Shown here: piece after piece, positions 52,714 through 62,226 of the stretch
Layout: each line of letters opens with the position of its first letter
Numbering within the stretch: position 1 is the first letter of the stretch
From: SAR324 cluster bacterium REDSEA-S27_B3
Lineage (GTDB): Bacteria > SAR324 > NAC60-12
NCBI GenBank assembly: GCA_001627865.1
Contig: LUQO01000012.1
Span: forward strand, 1-64,000
DNA length: 64,000 nt
Direction: 5' to 3'
Position numbers and translations under genes: made by a program
Notes under the pieces: generated by a model
The model's input: only the letters and a program-made list of their open reading frames with translations
Told to the model about the DNA's origin: nothing
The model's database searches: none

Positions 52714-53118
52714 TCAGAGGCAATTTCGTATCATAGCTCCCACTTCTTGCATTTCCCCATCAGCATACTGGACACGTTCCCGAAAGGGTCTGGGGCTCCC
52801 ATGGGTGCGCGGCAATACGTGGAAGTGGACATGCTCAATTTCCTGTCCGGCATTTATCCCGTTGTTCAGGATCAGATTATAGTCAATCCCATTGAACGCC
52901 GCACTGACTGCTTTTGCCACATGCTGCATAGTACGCATCAATGACAAAGCCTGAGCTTCAGGTAAATCTTCTAACCGCTTAACTTCAAGTTTTGGAATAA
53001 CCAGTGTGTGTCCTTTTGCACAGGGCATGATATCAAGTAAAGCGATTTCTGAATCTGTTTCAATAATTTTTTCGCAAGGAATTTCACCTTGAATTATTTT
53101 AGTGAAGATCGAGGCCAT
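52714..53118 (-). CDS. HIT-family nucleotide-binding protein
   Basis: 134 aa. The His-triad motif EIEHVHFHVLPR near the C-terminus and the N-terminal SIFTKIIQGEIPCEKI are diagnostic of the HINT branch. It would hydrolyse adenosine phosphoramidates or related nucleotides. Its start overlaps the start region of the divergent barrel gene. Confidence 0.93.
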   Translation of the reverse strand: MASIFTKIIQGEIPCEKIIETDSEIALLDIMPCAKGHTLVIPKLEVKRLEDLPEAQALSLMRTMQHVAKAVSAAFNGIDYNLILNNGINAGQEIEHVHFHVLPRTHGSPRPFRERVQYADGEMQEVGAMIRNCL

Positions 53119-56100
53119 ATTGGAGTTCTAATTCTAAAGTTAAATGTTACAGATTTAAAAGGTGAGGTTCATTTACTGACAAACTTAATTTCCAGTTTAT
53201 CCTTCCTTTTTGTTCTTGTTTTTGGAATACAGTTAATTTTTCATACTCAGATTTTATATGCAAAATCCTATAATTTAACCGAGGTTCCACACTACAAAAT
53301 TGATGTCTCTTATGACCACGATGAGACACTTCTTGTGGGAAAAATGCAAGTCCGTTTCAACCGCAGCGCATTTCCTGACAATGAATTGCTGTTTGCTCTG
53401 CCGGGAAACCGTTTCCGCAAACCTGATGAAAGAGGAGTGAGAAAACATAAAATAGTTCCTGTATTCTCGATTAGACGCTTCCAGGACAATTTTGAGGATC
53501 CTAAAACCCCTACAGGTTTCAGTCGTGGCAGCCTGGGAGTTACCTCCGTGAGCGCACACAGCCATAATCCCACTGCAGTGAAGCTCAAGTTAAAATTCTC
53601 AATTGAACAGAATCCTGATTTAGAAGTAGGTTACTCCACTTCAAAGGGCTTGTTGAGAGTTAAACTTCCCAAGGATCTTCCGGATTCAAAAGACTTCCCA
53701 GGTCAATCGACTGTTTTTATAGAATTTTATACACATTTTCCGGAACACGTCCAGGAAGGCAAAGTCAACGGCATGTTGTTGACCTCAAATTGGCATCCAA
53801 AGCTCATAAGCTGGAATGAAGAGCCTGCGGTAAAAGCACAAGGCTGGGAAACTGAAGGTAATAATCCTTCACTTGCAACATTTGAGGTCACATGGAAAGC
53901 TGCTCAGGCGGGGACATTGATCACAACGACCGGTCATCAGAAATTGCAGGCAGATCAATCAATAACTTTTGCTGAAAAAAGACGTCCCCTAAAATACTTC
54001 CCCTTGATTTTTACCAAAGTCCATCAACGACTTTCATTAAAAACCGAAAAAGTAATTTTGGATAAAAAGTCAGCTTCCGGAACAGGGCATGCTTCCGGTC
54101 AACTGACCTCTTTTTATATCAAAGGTCATGAAAGAAGAGCAGAACTTATACATCATTGGAGCAAACTATTTTTGGAATTTGTTCATGCTCGTTATGGACT
54201 GCAATCTCCATGGGAATCATTCCGAATCGTTGCTGTTGAAGCAGAATATGAACAGGTTGACGTTCTTAATAATCTGATACTTGTTCCTATTCCTAATTAT
54301 AAGCGTTCTGAATTTCTTGATCGGCAGGCACTTGGATTTTTGACAAGAAGGCTGGCCCAACTTTGGTTTGGAGAATCAGTCTTGAACAACCAGGACACAC
54401 AGCTATGGCTGAACCTTGGACTTCCGGCTTTTTTGGGACTACGTTTCTTTCAGGAAAAATATGGTCCGGACGCTGGAATATTTGATTCTTTTGACTGGCT
54501 GAATCCAAAATACCGTGATCATTTTTATGAAAACATGGCAAACACCGTTTCTCCGGAATTAAGCTATCCCATCCTGTCTTCTTTTCGAAATAATCCGGAA
54601 TCCCAAAAATATTTGCAGACACTGACTTACAAAACTGCAATGGTTCTTTCCATGCTGGAATATCTGATGGGGAACAGGGCATTTCGGCAAGGACTGCAGC
54701 ATTTTGCTCAAAATAATCAGGGAGTGTTAGCTGGACAAAAAGAATTTCAGGTTTCAATGGAAAAGTTCAATGATCCCAAACGAAGAGTTCCGCCTCTTCC
54801 ATCTGTAAGTCCGTATGGTATAAAAGGTAAAGGATCATTGGATTGGTTTTTCAGTCAGTGGTTCCGAACTGTACAAACTTTGGATTACAGCTTTGAGCGC
54901 TCAACTATTCGAACCTTATCAGATGGAATGTATGAAACAGAAATAATAATAAACAAAAATGATGCTGCCAAGATGCCGGTTGTAGTCGCACTGAGAACCA
55001 AAGATGGCAGAGAGTTTCGCAGGACGTCGCCCGGACTTAAACAGCAGGAAAAAGTATTCATAAAAACTGCTGATTACCCTGAACAGGTTTCAATTGATCC
55101 GGATGAAGAATTACTTGAATCATCTCGGATCAATAACCATTCCTTCAGCTTTTATCGGGTGCGTCTTGGATTTGACTGGAAAAAGCAGCGAGAGCATTTA
55201 GTGCTGATGGTTCCTGGATTTGGAAACAACGCCATAGATGGAAACTCATTTGGTATCGGTGTTAAATACAGGTTTAATGATTACCGACTTTATGCAATTC
55301 CAGGCTATGGCACAAAAAATAAACGCGGACTCTACATTTTCAATTTTGATCGTGAAAATCTGGGAATTAATGGATTGGAAGCAGGATTCAGCGCACGCGA
55401 ATATGGCGGAGTCCGTTCAGAGGCTATACGTGCGACATTCAAGCCTGCTTATAATTCCAGCAAACTGGATTACAAATTCCACTCCAGTTTGTCCCGGGAA
55501 ACTCTCTTTGCCGCACGTAATACTTCCGAAAATGGTAAGATTTTCGAAACAGGAAAATTAAACTCTTTTTTTCTGGAACATAGCGGTGGATACAGACTCT
55601 TGGATAATTATCTAATTAGCTGGAACATCTGGAACGAGCAACCTTCACTTCAATTGGAGAGTGATTTTTCGTATGTACGCTGGCAGGGAACACTTGGGCA
55701 AAAACTTCATGTTGGGCACCGAAAATGGCTTCAACTGGATATCATTCACGGAACAACAGAGGGAGAAACACCCCTGCAGAAAAAATTTCTGCTAGGCAGT
55801 CCTGCTGTTTTGCGGGGATTTCCTCAGCATACAGTGTTAAGTGACGATCGTCTTATGGCATCAAGATTTGATTATAAATTCCCTTTAGTCACTGCCCCAC
55901 TGTGGGGAATTGTGAGTGCCTTCAAAATTCAGGGTACCGTATTTTATGATCAGGGGAAATTATGGTCCAATAATATCACCTTTGAAAAAGCGAAACATCG
56001 TCAAAACGCAGGTTTTGGAATTGAGTGGACTGTAGATACCGCGTCACTGTTTCAGGTTCCATTAAAACTTGAAGTCGCTTTCCCGATTAATGACCAGGAT

Positions 56101-56148
56101 TATAAAAAACCACAGTTCATTTTCTTAGGTGTTCTTACAGGAAGTTAA
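53089..56148 (+). CDS. M1-peptidase-like pseudoenzyme fused to an Omp85-type beta-barrel
   Basis: 1019 aa as tracked. The ATG at 53089 lies inside the divergent HIT gene. A CTG at 53176, 9 bases after GGTGAGG, would give a compact signal peptide (ISSLSFLFVLVFGIQLIFHTQILYA) and may be the real start. Residues about 60-570 follow an M1 layout with an N-terminal beta domain. The zinc motif HExxHxWFG is replaced by RRLAQLWFG and WLNEG by WLNLG, and no GAMEN-like motif is visible. The C-terminal about 340 aa form a barrel ending with KKFLLGSPAVLRGFP and KLEVAFPINDQDYKKPQFIFLGV. It is likely an outer-membrane protein with a non-catalytic periplasmic domain. Confidence 0.75.
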   Translation: MNYFSEDRGHIGVLILKLNVTDLKGEVHLLTNLISSLSFLFVLVFGIQLIFHTQILYAKSYNLTEVPHYKIDVSYDHDETLLVGKMQVRFNRSAFPDNELLFALPGNRFRKPDERGVRKHKIVPVFSIRRFQDNFEDPKTPTGFSRGSLGVTSVSAHSHNPTAVKLKLKFSIEQNPDLEVGYSTSKGLLRVKLPKDLPDSKDFPGQSTVFIEFYTHFPEHVQEGKVNGMLLTSNWHPKLISWNEEPAVKAQGWETEGNNPSLATFEVTWKAAQAGTLITTTGHQKLQADQSITFAEKRRPLKYFPLIFTKVHQRLSLKTEKVILDKKSASGTGHASGQLTSFYIKGHERRAELIHHWSKLFLEFVHARYGLQSPWESFRIVAVEAEYEQVDVLNNLILVPIPNYKRSEFLDRQALGFLTRRLAQLWFGESVLNNQDTQLWLNLGLPAFLGLRFFQEKYGPDAGIFDSFDWLNPKYRDHFYENMANTVSPELSYPILSSFRNNPESQKYLQTLTYKTAMVLSMLEYLMGNRAFRQGLQHFAQNNQGVLAGQKEFQVSMEKFNDPKRRVPPLPSVSPYGIKGKGSLDWFFSQWFRTVQTLDYSFERSTIRTLSDGMYETEIIINKNDAAKMPVVVALRTKDGREFRRTSPGLKQQEKVFIKTADYPEQVSIDPDEELLESSRINNHSFSFYRVRLGFDWKKQREHLVLMVPGFGNNAIDGNSFGIGVKYRFNDYRLYAIPGYGTKNKRGLYIFNFDRENLGINGLEAGFSAREYGGVRSEAIRATFKPAYNSSKLDYKFHSSLSRETLFAARNTSENGKIFETGKLNSFFLEHSGGYRLLDNYLISWNIWNEQPSLQLESDFSYVRWQGTLGQKLHVGHRKWLQLDIIHGTTEGETPLQKKFLLGSPAVLRGFPQHTVLSDDRLMASRFDYKFPLVTAPLWGIVSAFKIQGTVFYDQGKLWSNNITFEKAKHRQNAGFGIEWTVDTASLFQVPLKLEVAFPINDQDYKKPQFIFLGVLTGS

Positions 56149-56316
56149 AGAATTTTAGACCCATTTTTGATGCTGTTAACTTGCTTTTTCTTACTATAAA
56201 TGTGAGTCTTATATACGACAGGAAACTATGGATCTTGCATGGTTAATATTCATACAGGAAGTTGATCAGACCAGTCGGCAAATTTCGCCCCATAGTTGGT
56301 AATAGTCTGAAGACAC

Positions 56317-57300
56317 ATGATAGCAAGAAAACCACAGAAATTTTCCTTGAATTCAAGTGAAAGTGCCCATTTAAATCTTCCCGAAGGAGAATCCTCATCC
56401 TTTTTTAATCAGCAGCGCAAAAAAACTGCCGCTGATGCCGCAACTTCAATCCTCGAAGAACTTGGTGTAAAAAAATCATCTGCAAGTGAACGTAATGTTT
56501 CAACTCTTGGAGAGGTTAACAGAAATGCGGAACACAAAAAATATCAGACAAAAAAACATCAAGACCCGGAAAGCCGAATCCTAAAAGACTTTAAAAGACA
56601 AAATACTGAAAGTAAAAATTTAAAGTCTAAAAATAATGATGAAGTCAAAATGTCTAAAACTGGTAAAACAGATACAAAAAAATCTTCTGTTCAGCCTAAT
56701 ATAAAATTTGGTTTTCATGAGAAATTCATTTTGTTTATTATCTTTTGTGTGGGAGCAGTTGCCACGATTGCATACATAGGAGGCTATCTAAAATTTTATG
56801 ACTCAGCAATTTTTCAACATTTAGCCGGAAATAACGCATATCACCTGGAGTTCGCAGGTGAGTTTAAAGCAAGAAAAGTAGAAAATGGTTATAATCGGCT
56901 TCCGTTATTATTAGTCGAAGGTGCAATCCGGAACAGCTTCGATGAATCAGACGAGGTGCATAAAATTCAGTTAAAAGCTTTTGCATATAACTCAGAAAAC
57001 CAGATTATCGAAAGCCAGTTCACTTTTGCTGGAGCAGTACTGACCGATAACGAATTGGAAACATTTAGCCCAATGGATATCACAGCAATACGCCACTCTG
57101 CTAATCTGGAAATGCTTAACACTTCAGAATTTGCTGATGCTCAAATCAATAATTTCAATACAGAACTTCAACAAAACACTATTCCTTTTCAACTCATTTT
57201 TTTTAAGTCTGTTCAGGATATTAAACGAACTTCAGTACAAATTGTAAGTTATGTGCGAAATAACAAAATTGTATTTGTACGTTCATCTGACCTCCTGTGA
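56317..57300 (+). CDS. DUF3426-like membrane protein
   Basis: 327 aa. A basic, disordered N-terminal region (about 1-130) precedes one TM helix (FILFIIFCVGAVATIAYIGGYL, about 140-162). The C-terminal about 150 aa match the DUF3426 pattern: RLPLLLVEGAIRNSFDESDEVHKIQLKAFAYNSENQIIESQFTFAGAVLTDNELETF, then NTIPFQLIFFKSV. The zinc-ribbon often found at the N-terminus of this group is absent. The function is unknown. Confidence 0.7.
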   Translation: MIARKPQKFSLNSSESAHLNLPEGESSSFFNQQRKKTAADAATSILEELGVKKSSASERNVSTLGEVNRNAEHKKYQTKKHQDPESRILKDFKRQNTESKNLKSKNNDEVKMSKTGKTDTKKSSVQPNIKFGFHEKFILFIIFCVGAVATIAYIGGYLKFYDSAIFQHLAGNNAYHLEFAGEFKARKVENGYNRLPLLLVEGAIRNSFDESDEVHKIQLKAFAYNSENQIIESQFTFAGAVLTDNELETFSPMDITAIRHSANLEMLNTSEFADAQINNFNTELQQNTIPFQLIFFKSVQDIKRTSVQIVSYVRNNKIVFVRSSDLL

Positions 57301-57383
57301 TTTCACTGGCAGGTATTCTTAATCCCAAGACTCCTCTGACAGCGTAGAGCTTACCTGGGCCACTCCATTAATAAAAATAATTC

Positions 57384-58547
57384 GTGCAACTCAAGTCTGA
57401 ATCAAGCATGAGGGCTGTTTCTTCAGCACAATGGAGCGAACTGACTGGTACAAATTTCCCTTTTACTGATCATGACTTTTTGTCGGCTCTGGAAGAAACT
57501 GATTGTGTCGGAGAAGAATCAGGCTGGCTGCCATGCCACTTGACACTATGGAATAATGGTAGTTTACACGGTGCCTTATGCCTGTATGAAAAATACAATG
57601 GTTACGGCGAATATATTTTTGACTGGGGATGGGCGCAAGCCTATGAGAGACATGGATTGAATTATTATCCGAAACTTGTGTCTGCAGTTCCATTCACTCC
57701 TGCCACTGGCCGGAAACTACTTGTTCATCCTGACGCAGATATTTTTCCAGTCCGGAAAATACTGCTGAAAGAAGCGCTGTTGAGTATGCGTAGACGAAAC
57801 TGTTCTTCCCTGCATTTCTTATACATCACAGCAGAAGAACTGCCTGTTTTCGACTCAATGGGGTTCATGATCCGTCACAGTTTCCAGTTTCATTGGAAGA
57901 ATAATAATTATCAGGATTTTGATCAGTTCCTTTCAACTATGAAAGGTAAGAGACGAAAGGAGATTCTTAGAGAACGCCGGCAAATAAAAGAACAGATGAT
58001 CACAGTTTCAGTGCTTCAAGGGAATGAAATTACGCGGGAACACATGCATCAGATGTTTCAGTTTTATATTACAACCATTAGCAGAAAATGGGGTCATCCA
58101 TATCTGTCCTTAGAGTTTTTTTACAGAATACACGAAACAATGCTGAAGAGACTGGTATTAATTTTCGCTTATGCCGATGGTGATTGTGTGGCAGGCACGA
58201 TAAATTTTCATAAAGGAAATTGTTTGTACGGGCGTTACTGGGGTTGTAAAGGTAATTACAGGAGTTTGCATTTTGAGTTATGCTACTACCAGCCGATAGA
58301 ATTTGCCATACGTAATAGAATAAGCTTGTTTGAAGCGGGAGCTCAGGGTGAGCATAAAATCCAGCGGGGGTTTCTTCCGGAACTTACGTACAGTGCTCAC
58401 TGGGTGGAGCATCCTGGATTCCGGAGCTCAATATCAGATTTTCTGGAAGATGAGAAAGTTGCAATTCGGCAGGGCATCAAAGAATTCAGTCCGCACTCAC
58501 CTTATCGGGATAATGATTCATTTTTTGCTTTTGAATCACGTTCATAA
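57384..58547 (+). CDS. COG3146-like acyltransferase (GNAT/FemAB-like fold)
   Basis: 387 aa from a GTG start; an ATG at 57408 is an alternative. The family signatures WGWAQAYERHGLNYYPKLVSAVPFTPATGRKLL and GRYWGCKGNYRSLHFELCYYQPIEFAIRNRISLFEAGAQGEHKIQRGFLPELTYSAHW are very clear. These proteins are annotated as peptidoglycan-related N-acyltransferases, but the biochemistry is not established. It ends in a 46-bp convergent overlap with the recombinase-like gene. Confidence 0.9.
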   Translation: MQLKSESSMRAVSSAQWSELTGTNFPFTDHDFLSALEETDCVGEESGWLPCHLTLWNNGSLHGALCLYEKYNGYGEYIFDWGWAQAYERHGLNYYPKLVSAVPFTPATGRKLLVHPDADIFPVRKILLKEALLSMRRRNCSSLHFLYITAEELPVFDSMGFMIRHSFQFHWKNNNYQDFDQFLSTMKGKRRKEILRERRQIKEQMITVSVLQGNEITREHMHQMFQFYITTISRKWGHPYLSLEFFYRIHETMLKRLVLIFAYADGDCVAGTINFHKGNCLYGRYWGCKGNYRSLHFELCYYQPIEFAIRNRISLFEAGAQGEHKIQRGFLPELTYSAHWVEHPGFRSSISDFLEDEKVAIRQGIKEFSPHSPYRDNDSFFAFESRS

Positions 58548-59236
58548 AGCGGATTTTCGCAAATCACTTTTATCGTTTCCGCATACCAGCGACCGCCCCG
58601 TTTGGCACGCAGTCTTTGGCTGTTGAGAAATTTGGCTATTTTATGGTAACTGAGGTTTTCGTCTTCCCGTTTTTCTCTGATAATTGAGGCAATTGCCAGT
58701 TCTTTTTCTAAAGGAGTAAGGCGTTTCTTCTGGTATGTAAAGCCAAACGGGGCATGCCCCACATGTTCACCAATTTTACGTTTTCGTTCAATCATTTGTT
58801 TGGTACGGTCAGGGATTGATTTCGCGTCCCAGAGAGCTAAAATGTTTATGGCTTCCAAAACCTTTTTGCCGCTTTTTGTTTTTGAATCCAAACCTTCCGC
58901 GATTGAAACAAATCTTACATTATTTTCTTTGAATAAATTCAGTAATTGTTGGTGCAGACGAATTGCTCTTGTTAACCTGTCCAGGCGGGCAACAACAAGC
59001 ACTGAAACTTCACCGTTTTCAACCAAGGAGATCAGTTTCTTCAAATTCGGCAAATCCAGGCTGGCGCTATTGGATGCTGTATCTCGGAAAATTTTCCTGA
59101 TTGTCAAACCCTTATCTTCAGTCCATTGTCTGATGATTTTGACTTGATTTCGAATGCCAAGATTTTTTGGAGTTGGACGATGATCATTCAATCTGGCATA
59201 TCCATAAATACTCATTTTTCTAATAATGGGAAACAA
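58502..59236 (-). CDS. Serine-recombinase-like protein lacking the catalytic serine
   Basis: 244 aa, likely started at the internal MSIYGYARLNDHRP (residue 8). The resolvase fold is clear: FRDTASNSASLDLPNLKKLISLVENGEVSVLVVARLDRLTR. The C-terminal part carries the helix-turn-helix and recombinase-like AKFLNSQRLRAKRGGRWYAETIKVICENPLY. The N-terminal YARVS nucleophile motif reads YARLN, so the Ser is Asn. The Arg pair of LDRLTR is kept. It may be a dead recombinase or a DNA-binding regulator. No inverted repeats or mobile cargo are seen nearby. Confidence 0.82.
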   Translation of the reverse strand: MFPIIRKMSIYGYARLNDHRPTPKNLGIRNQVKIIRQWTEDKGLTIRKIFRDTASNSASLDLPNLKKLISLVENGEVSVLVVARLDRLTRAIRLHQQLLNLFKENNVRFVSIAEGLDSKTKSGKKVLEAINILALWDAKSIPDRTKQMIERKRKIGEHVGHAPFGFTYQKKRLTPLEKELAIASIIREKREDENLSYHKIAKFLNSQRLRAKRGGRWYAETIKVICENPLYERDSKAKNESLSR

Positions 59237-59542
59237 AAGTGAAACTGAAACAAGTAAATATTATTCATGATCTCTGCTAAGTGCGGAATCAGTCAGCCTA
59301 GCAAAACCTTGACAGGAATAGTCTGTTTTTCTTAAACAATGATCAAGTGTTTTAGTAATTTCTCAGGAAATTACATGTTTTGTTCTCAATTCAATAACAC
59401 TTGACTGAGTAGTTACAGCTGGTTATTCTGAAATCACATATTATGTCATAGATTAATGCACTAAATTTTTTCAATATAATTTGTAAAAAGGAAGTTTTCA
59501 GTATGTGTGATGAACTGCTGAAATTATTGACAGGAGGTAAAG
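59237..59542. other. Intergenic region upstream of glcD
   Basis: 306 bp between the divergent recombinase-like gene and glcD. It holds a plausible promoter (listed separately) and a strong ribosome-binding site. No gene or repeat is evident. Confidence 0.55.
59401..59429 (+). promoter_or_regulatory. Candidate promoter for the glcDEF unit
   Basis: TTGACT (59401-59406), a 17-base spacer and TATTCT (59424-59429) match sigma-70 boxes 5/6 and 4/6. It lies about 113 bp before the glcD ATG. The glcD ribosome-binding site is a full AGGAGGT (59532-59538). Confidence 0.4.
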
Positions 59543-61024
59543 ATGCCATTTAAAAGCAGTATACGCCGTGAATGTGAACAGATTCTTGGTAAAGAATGGG
59601 TTAAAGATGATTCGGTAACTCTTTACGCTTACCGTTGTGACGGCCTTACACTTTATGCATCACTACCGATGGCTGTGGTGTTTCCCGGAAAAGTTTCAGA
59701 GCTGACATCCATTATCAAATTGCTGCATCGCCACAAAATCAGCTTTATCGCAAGGGGTGCCGGAACAGGACTCTCAGGAGGGGCAGTACCACAGGACAAC
59801 AGCGTTATAATAGAAATGGCTCGTTTCAAGGATGTGCATGAAGTGGATTGTGAAAACAGGACCATTACTGTGGGACCGGGAGTGATTAATTTACGCATCT
59901 CTGAGCATGTTCAGTCAGAAGGATACCATTATGCCCCGGATCCATCTTCACAAAAAGCCTGCACTATAGGAGGTAATTTAGCTGAAAATTCAGGCGGACC
60001 CCACACACTTAAATACGGTGTGACCGTCAATCATGTGCTTGGAATGGAAATGGTTTTGCCTGACGGTGAACTGGTCACACTCGGCGGGAAACATCTTGGG
60101 ATGCCTGGCCCGGATTTACTTGGTTTGATGACTGGTTCAGAAGGGACTTTTGCCATCATCACCAAAATCATTTGCCGGCTCACTCCAAATCCCGAAAAAG
60201 CGGTCACGCTGCTGGGCATATACTCTTCAGTGAGGGAAGCATGTGAATCTGTTTCCAGCATTATTCGCCAGGGGATAATCCCAGCGGCCATGGAAATGCT
60301 GGACAAAATAACCATTGCCGCGGTTGAAAAAGCGCTGAAGCCGGGATTCCCTCTTGATGCTGAAGCTGTATTGATTGTTGAACTGGATGGTTTAATTGAT
60401 GGGCTTGATGAAGAAGCCAGGGTAGTTGAAAATCTGCTGAAAGAGTCCGGAGCCACTAAAGTCAGTCGTGCAAGGGATGAAGCCGAACGTGCCAAAATAT
60501 GGCGTGCTCGCAAAGAGGCTTTTGGAGCGATCGGACAAATATCCCCAAGCTACTATGTACAGGACGGAGTGATACCCAGAAGCAAACTCCCGGAAGTATT
60601 GGATGAAATTACGCAGATCGGCAAAAAACATGGTTTGACTGTTGCAAATGTTTTTCACGCTGGAGATGGCAACCTTCATCCTCTGATTCTATACAATTAT
60701 GAAAATCCGGAAGAGGTGGAAAAGTCGCATCTGATTGGTGAAGAAATTCTATCTTCCTGCATCCGTCATGGAGGTGCGTTGTCCGGGGAACATGGTATCG
60801 GCCTTGAAAAGGCAGAGTGGATGTCAGAGCTTTACTCAGGTAATTCACTGGAAAACATGCAAAATGTGCGAACGTTTTTTAATCCGGAAAATCTGCTCAA
60901 TCCCGGAAAGCTTTTCCCGCAGCCAGGACGCTGTGCTGAATCAAAAAGCGGTACTCCCCCCAAAAGTACTGCTGTTTTGGATAAAACAAAAATTGTGGCA
61001 GCAAAATCCGGAATTGCCGTATGA
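59543..61024 (+). CDS. glcD: Glycolate oxidase FAD-binding subunit GlcD
   Basis: Oxidises glycolate to glyoxylate using FAD. The N-terminal FAD_binding_4 domain (about 40-215) has ISFIARGAGTGLSGGAVPQDN and YAPDPSSQKACTIGGNLAENSGGPHTLKYG. The C-terminal FAD-oxidase domain holds VANVFHAGDGNLHPLILYN and GGALSGEHGIGLEKAEWM. The 493-aa length is normal. It overlaps glcE by 4 bp. Co-located glcE and glcF support glycolate over D-lactate. Confidence 0.94.
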   Translation: MPFKSSIRRECEQILGKEWVKDDSVTLYAYRCDGLTLYASLPMAVVFPGKVSELTSIIKLLHRHKISFIARGAGTGLSGGAVPQDNSVIIEMARFKDVHEVDCENRTITVGPGVINLRISEHVQSEGYHYAPDPSSQKACTIGGNLAENSGGPHTLKYGVTVNHVLGMEMVLPDGELVTLGGKHLGMPGPDLLGLMTGSEGTFAIITKIICRLTPNPEKAVTLLGIYSSVREACESVSSIIRQGIIPAAMEMLDKITIAAVEKALKPGFPLDAEAVLIVELDGLIDGLDEEARVVENLLKESGATKVSRARDEAERAKIWRARKEAFGAIGQISPSYYVQDGVIPRSKLPEVLDEITQIGKKHGLTVANVFHAGDGNLHPLILYNYENPEEVEKSHLIGEEILSSCIRHGGALSGEHGIGLEKAEWMSELYSGNSLENMQNVRTFFNPENLLNPGKLFPQPGRCAESKSGTPPKSTAVLDKTKIVAAKSGIAV

Positions 61025-62226
61025 GCAGATTTGAACCTGGCTCTCTGCAGGAAATACAAAGCTGGGTGTCTTCACGAATTGAGTCACAGGAAGTATTCCG
61101 GATGTGCGGCAATTGTTCCCGTACTCTGACCACTGCATCCGGAAACTCAAATGAAATACCCTCAGACATCCTCTCACTTAAAAACCTGAACAAAACCCGC
61201 TTTTTTGATCCGGAAGACATGGTCGTTGGTGTTGAAGCTGGGATGAGCATCCGGACTTTACAGGAAATGCTTGGTGAAAGGAATATGCTCCTTCCTGTGA
61301 ATCCGTGGTATTCCGATTCATGTGTGGGCTCAATGGTTGCCTGCAACGATTTTGGCCCAAACCGCATGTTTATGGGCGGACTCCGTGACTGCATGATAGG
61401 AATTGAATACATAAACGGAAAAGGGGAAATTGTACAGGCCGGGGGCAAAGTTGTAAAAAATGTTTCCGGCTACGATTTGACAAGAATGATGCTTGGAAGT
61501 CTTGGAGGATTTGGTGTTATTACAGCAATCAATTTTAAGGTGTTGCCACGTCCTGTTGAACCGCATGGCATGTATGGAATATTCAAAAACAAAGAGTGGC
61601 TGACTCAGGTAAAAGAGCTGCTCCATCGAAGGATGCCTTTGGACTGGATTCAGGCTGTGTCAACTCCGGATTCAAGCTGGTCATTGGGACTCGGATATTC
61701 CGGAAACATTTCAAAGAGAAACCGGATTCAAAGCGAAATCAGTGATGTTTTCAATCAACCTCTGCAGGTACTGCCTGACGGCAAATCCTTTTCCGGAAAA
61801 AAATTCACACCAGGAGAGCAAAGGTTTGTGGGATTTATGACGGCAATCCGTGCCGCTGCAGGTATGGAAGTTAATTCCTTTCATATTTTTGCGACACTGC
61901 CATCTGAAGAAATAATGAACTTTCCTTTTGAAACATTCAGTAAAGATAATTTCAAAATGGTTGTACATCCCGCTGGAGGTGATATTCATTTTATGCACAA
62001 TAGCACCGGGGGAAAAGAACAGCTGGAGCTTCTTGAAAAAATCAAATCCTGCCTGACTCATTCTGACAGCAAACTTCGCTGGGTCAGTTCAGCAGAAGAA
62101 GGTACATATCAGGCTCTTGGCAGTTTCGGTGTTGCCAACGGGTATTCTTTGTCGCAGAGATTAAAACATCATCTGGATCCATCAGGTGTGTTTTTTTCCA
62201 CATATTACAATTTGCAATTTGATTAA
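61021..62226 (+). CDS. glcE: Glycolate oxidase FAD-binding subunit GlcE
   Basis: 401-aa second flavoprotein subunit. The FAD_binding_4 pattern is present: DPEDMVVGVEAGMSIRTLQEMLGERNMLLPVNPWYSDSCVGSMVACNDFGPNRM, then VQAGGKVVKNVSGYDLTRMMLGSLGGFGVITAINFKVLPRP. This GGKVVKNVAGYDL-type motif is typical of GlcE. It overlaps glcD by 4 bp and glcF by 1 bp (TAATG). Confidence 0.93.
   Translation: MSRFEPGSLQEIQSWVSSRIESQEVFRMCGNCSRTLTTASGNSNEIPSDILSLKNLNKTRFFDPEDMVVGVEAGMSIRTLQEMLGERNMLLPVNPWYSDSCVGSMVACNDFGPNRMFMGGLRDCMIGIEYINGKGEIVQAGGKVVKNVSGYDLTRMMLGSLGGFGVITAINFKVLPRPVEPHGMYGIFKNKEWLTQVKELLHRRMPLDWIQAVSTPDSSWSLGLGYSGNISKRNRIQSEISDVFNQPLQVLPDGKSFSGKKFTPGEQRFVGFMTAIRAAAGMEVNSFHIFATLPSEEIMNFPFETFSKDNFKMVVHPAGGDIHFMHNSTGGKEQLELLEKIKSCLTHSDSKLRWVSSAEEGTYQALGSFGVANGYSLSQRLKHHLDPSGVFFSTYYNLQFD

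Noticed and set aside
53089-56148. Active M1 aminopeptidase
   Set aside because: The zinc-binding HExxH and the downstream Glu are both replaced (RRLAQ and WLNLG), so peptidase activity is not supported.
58502-59236. Mobile element around the serine-recombinase-like gene
   Set aside because: No terminal inverted repeats, target duplications, cargo genes or attachment-like repeats are seen, and the nucleophile is missing.
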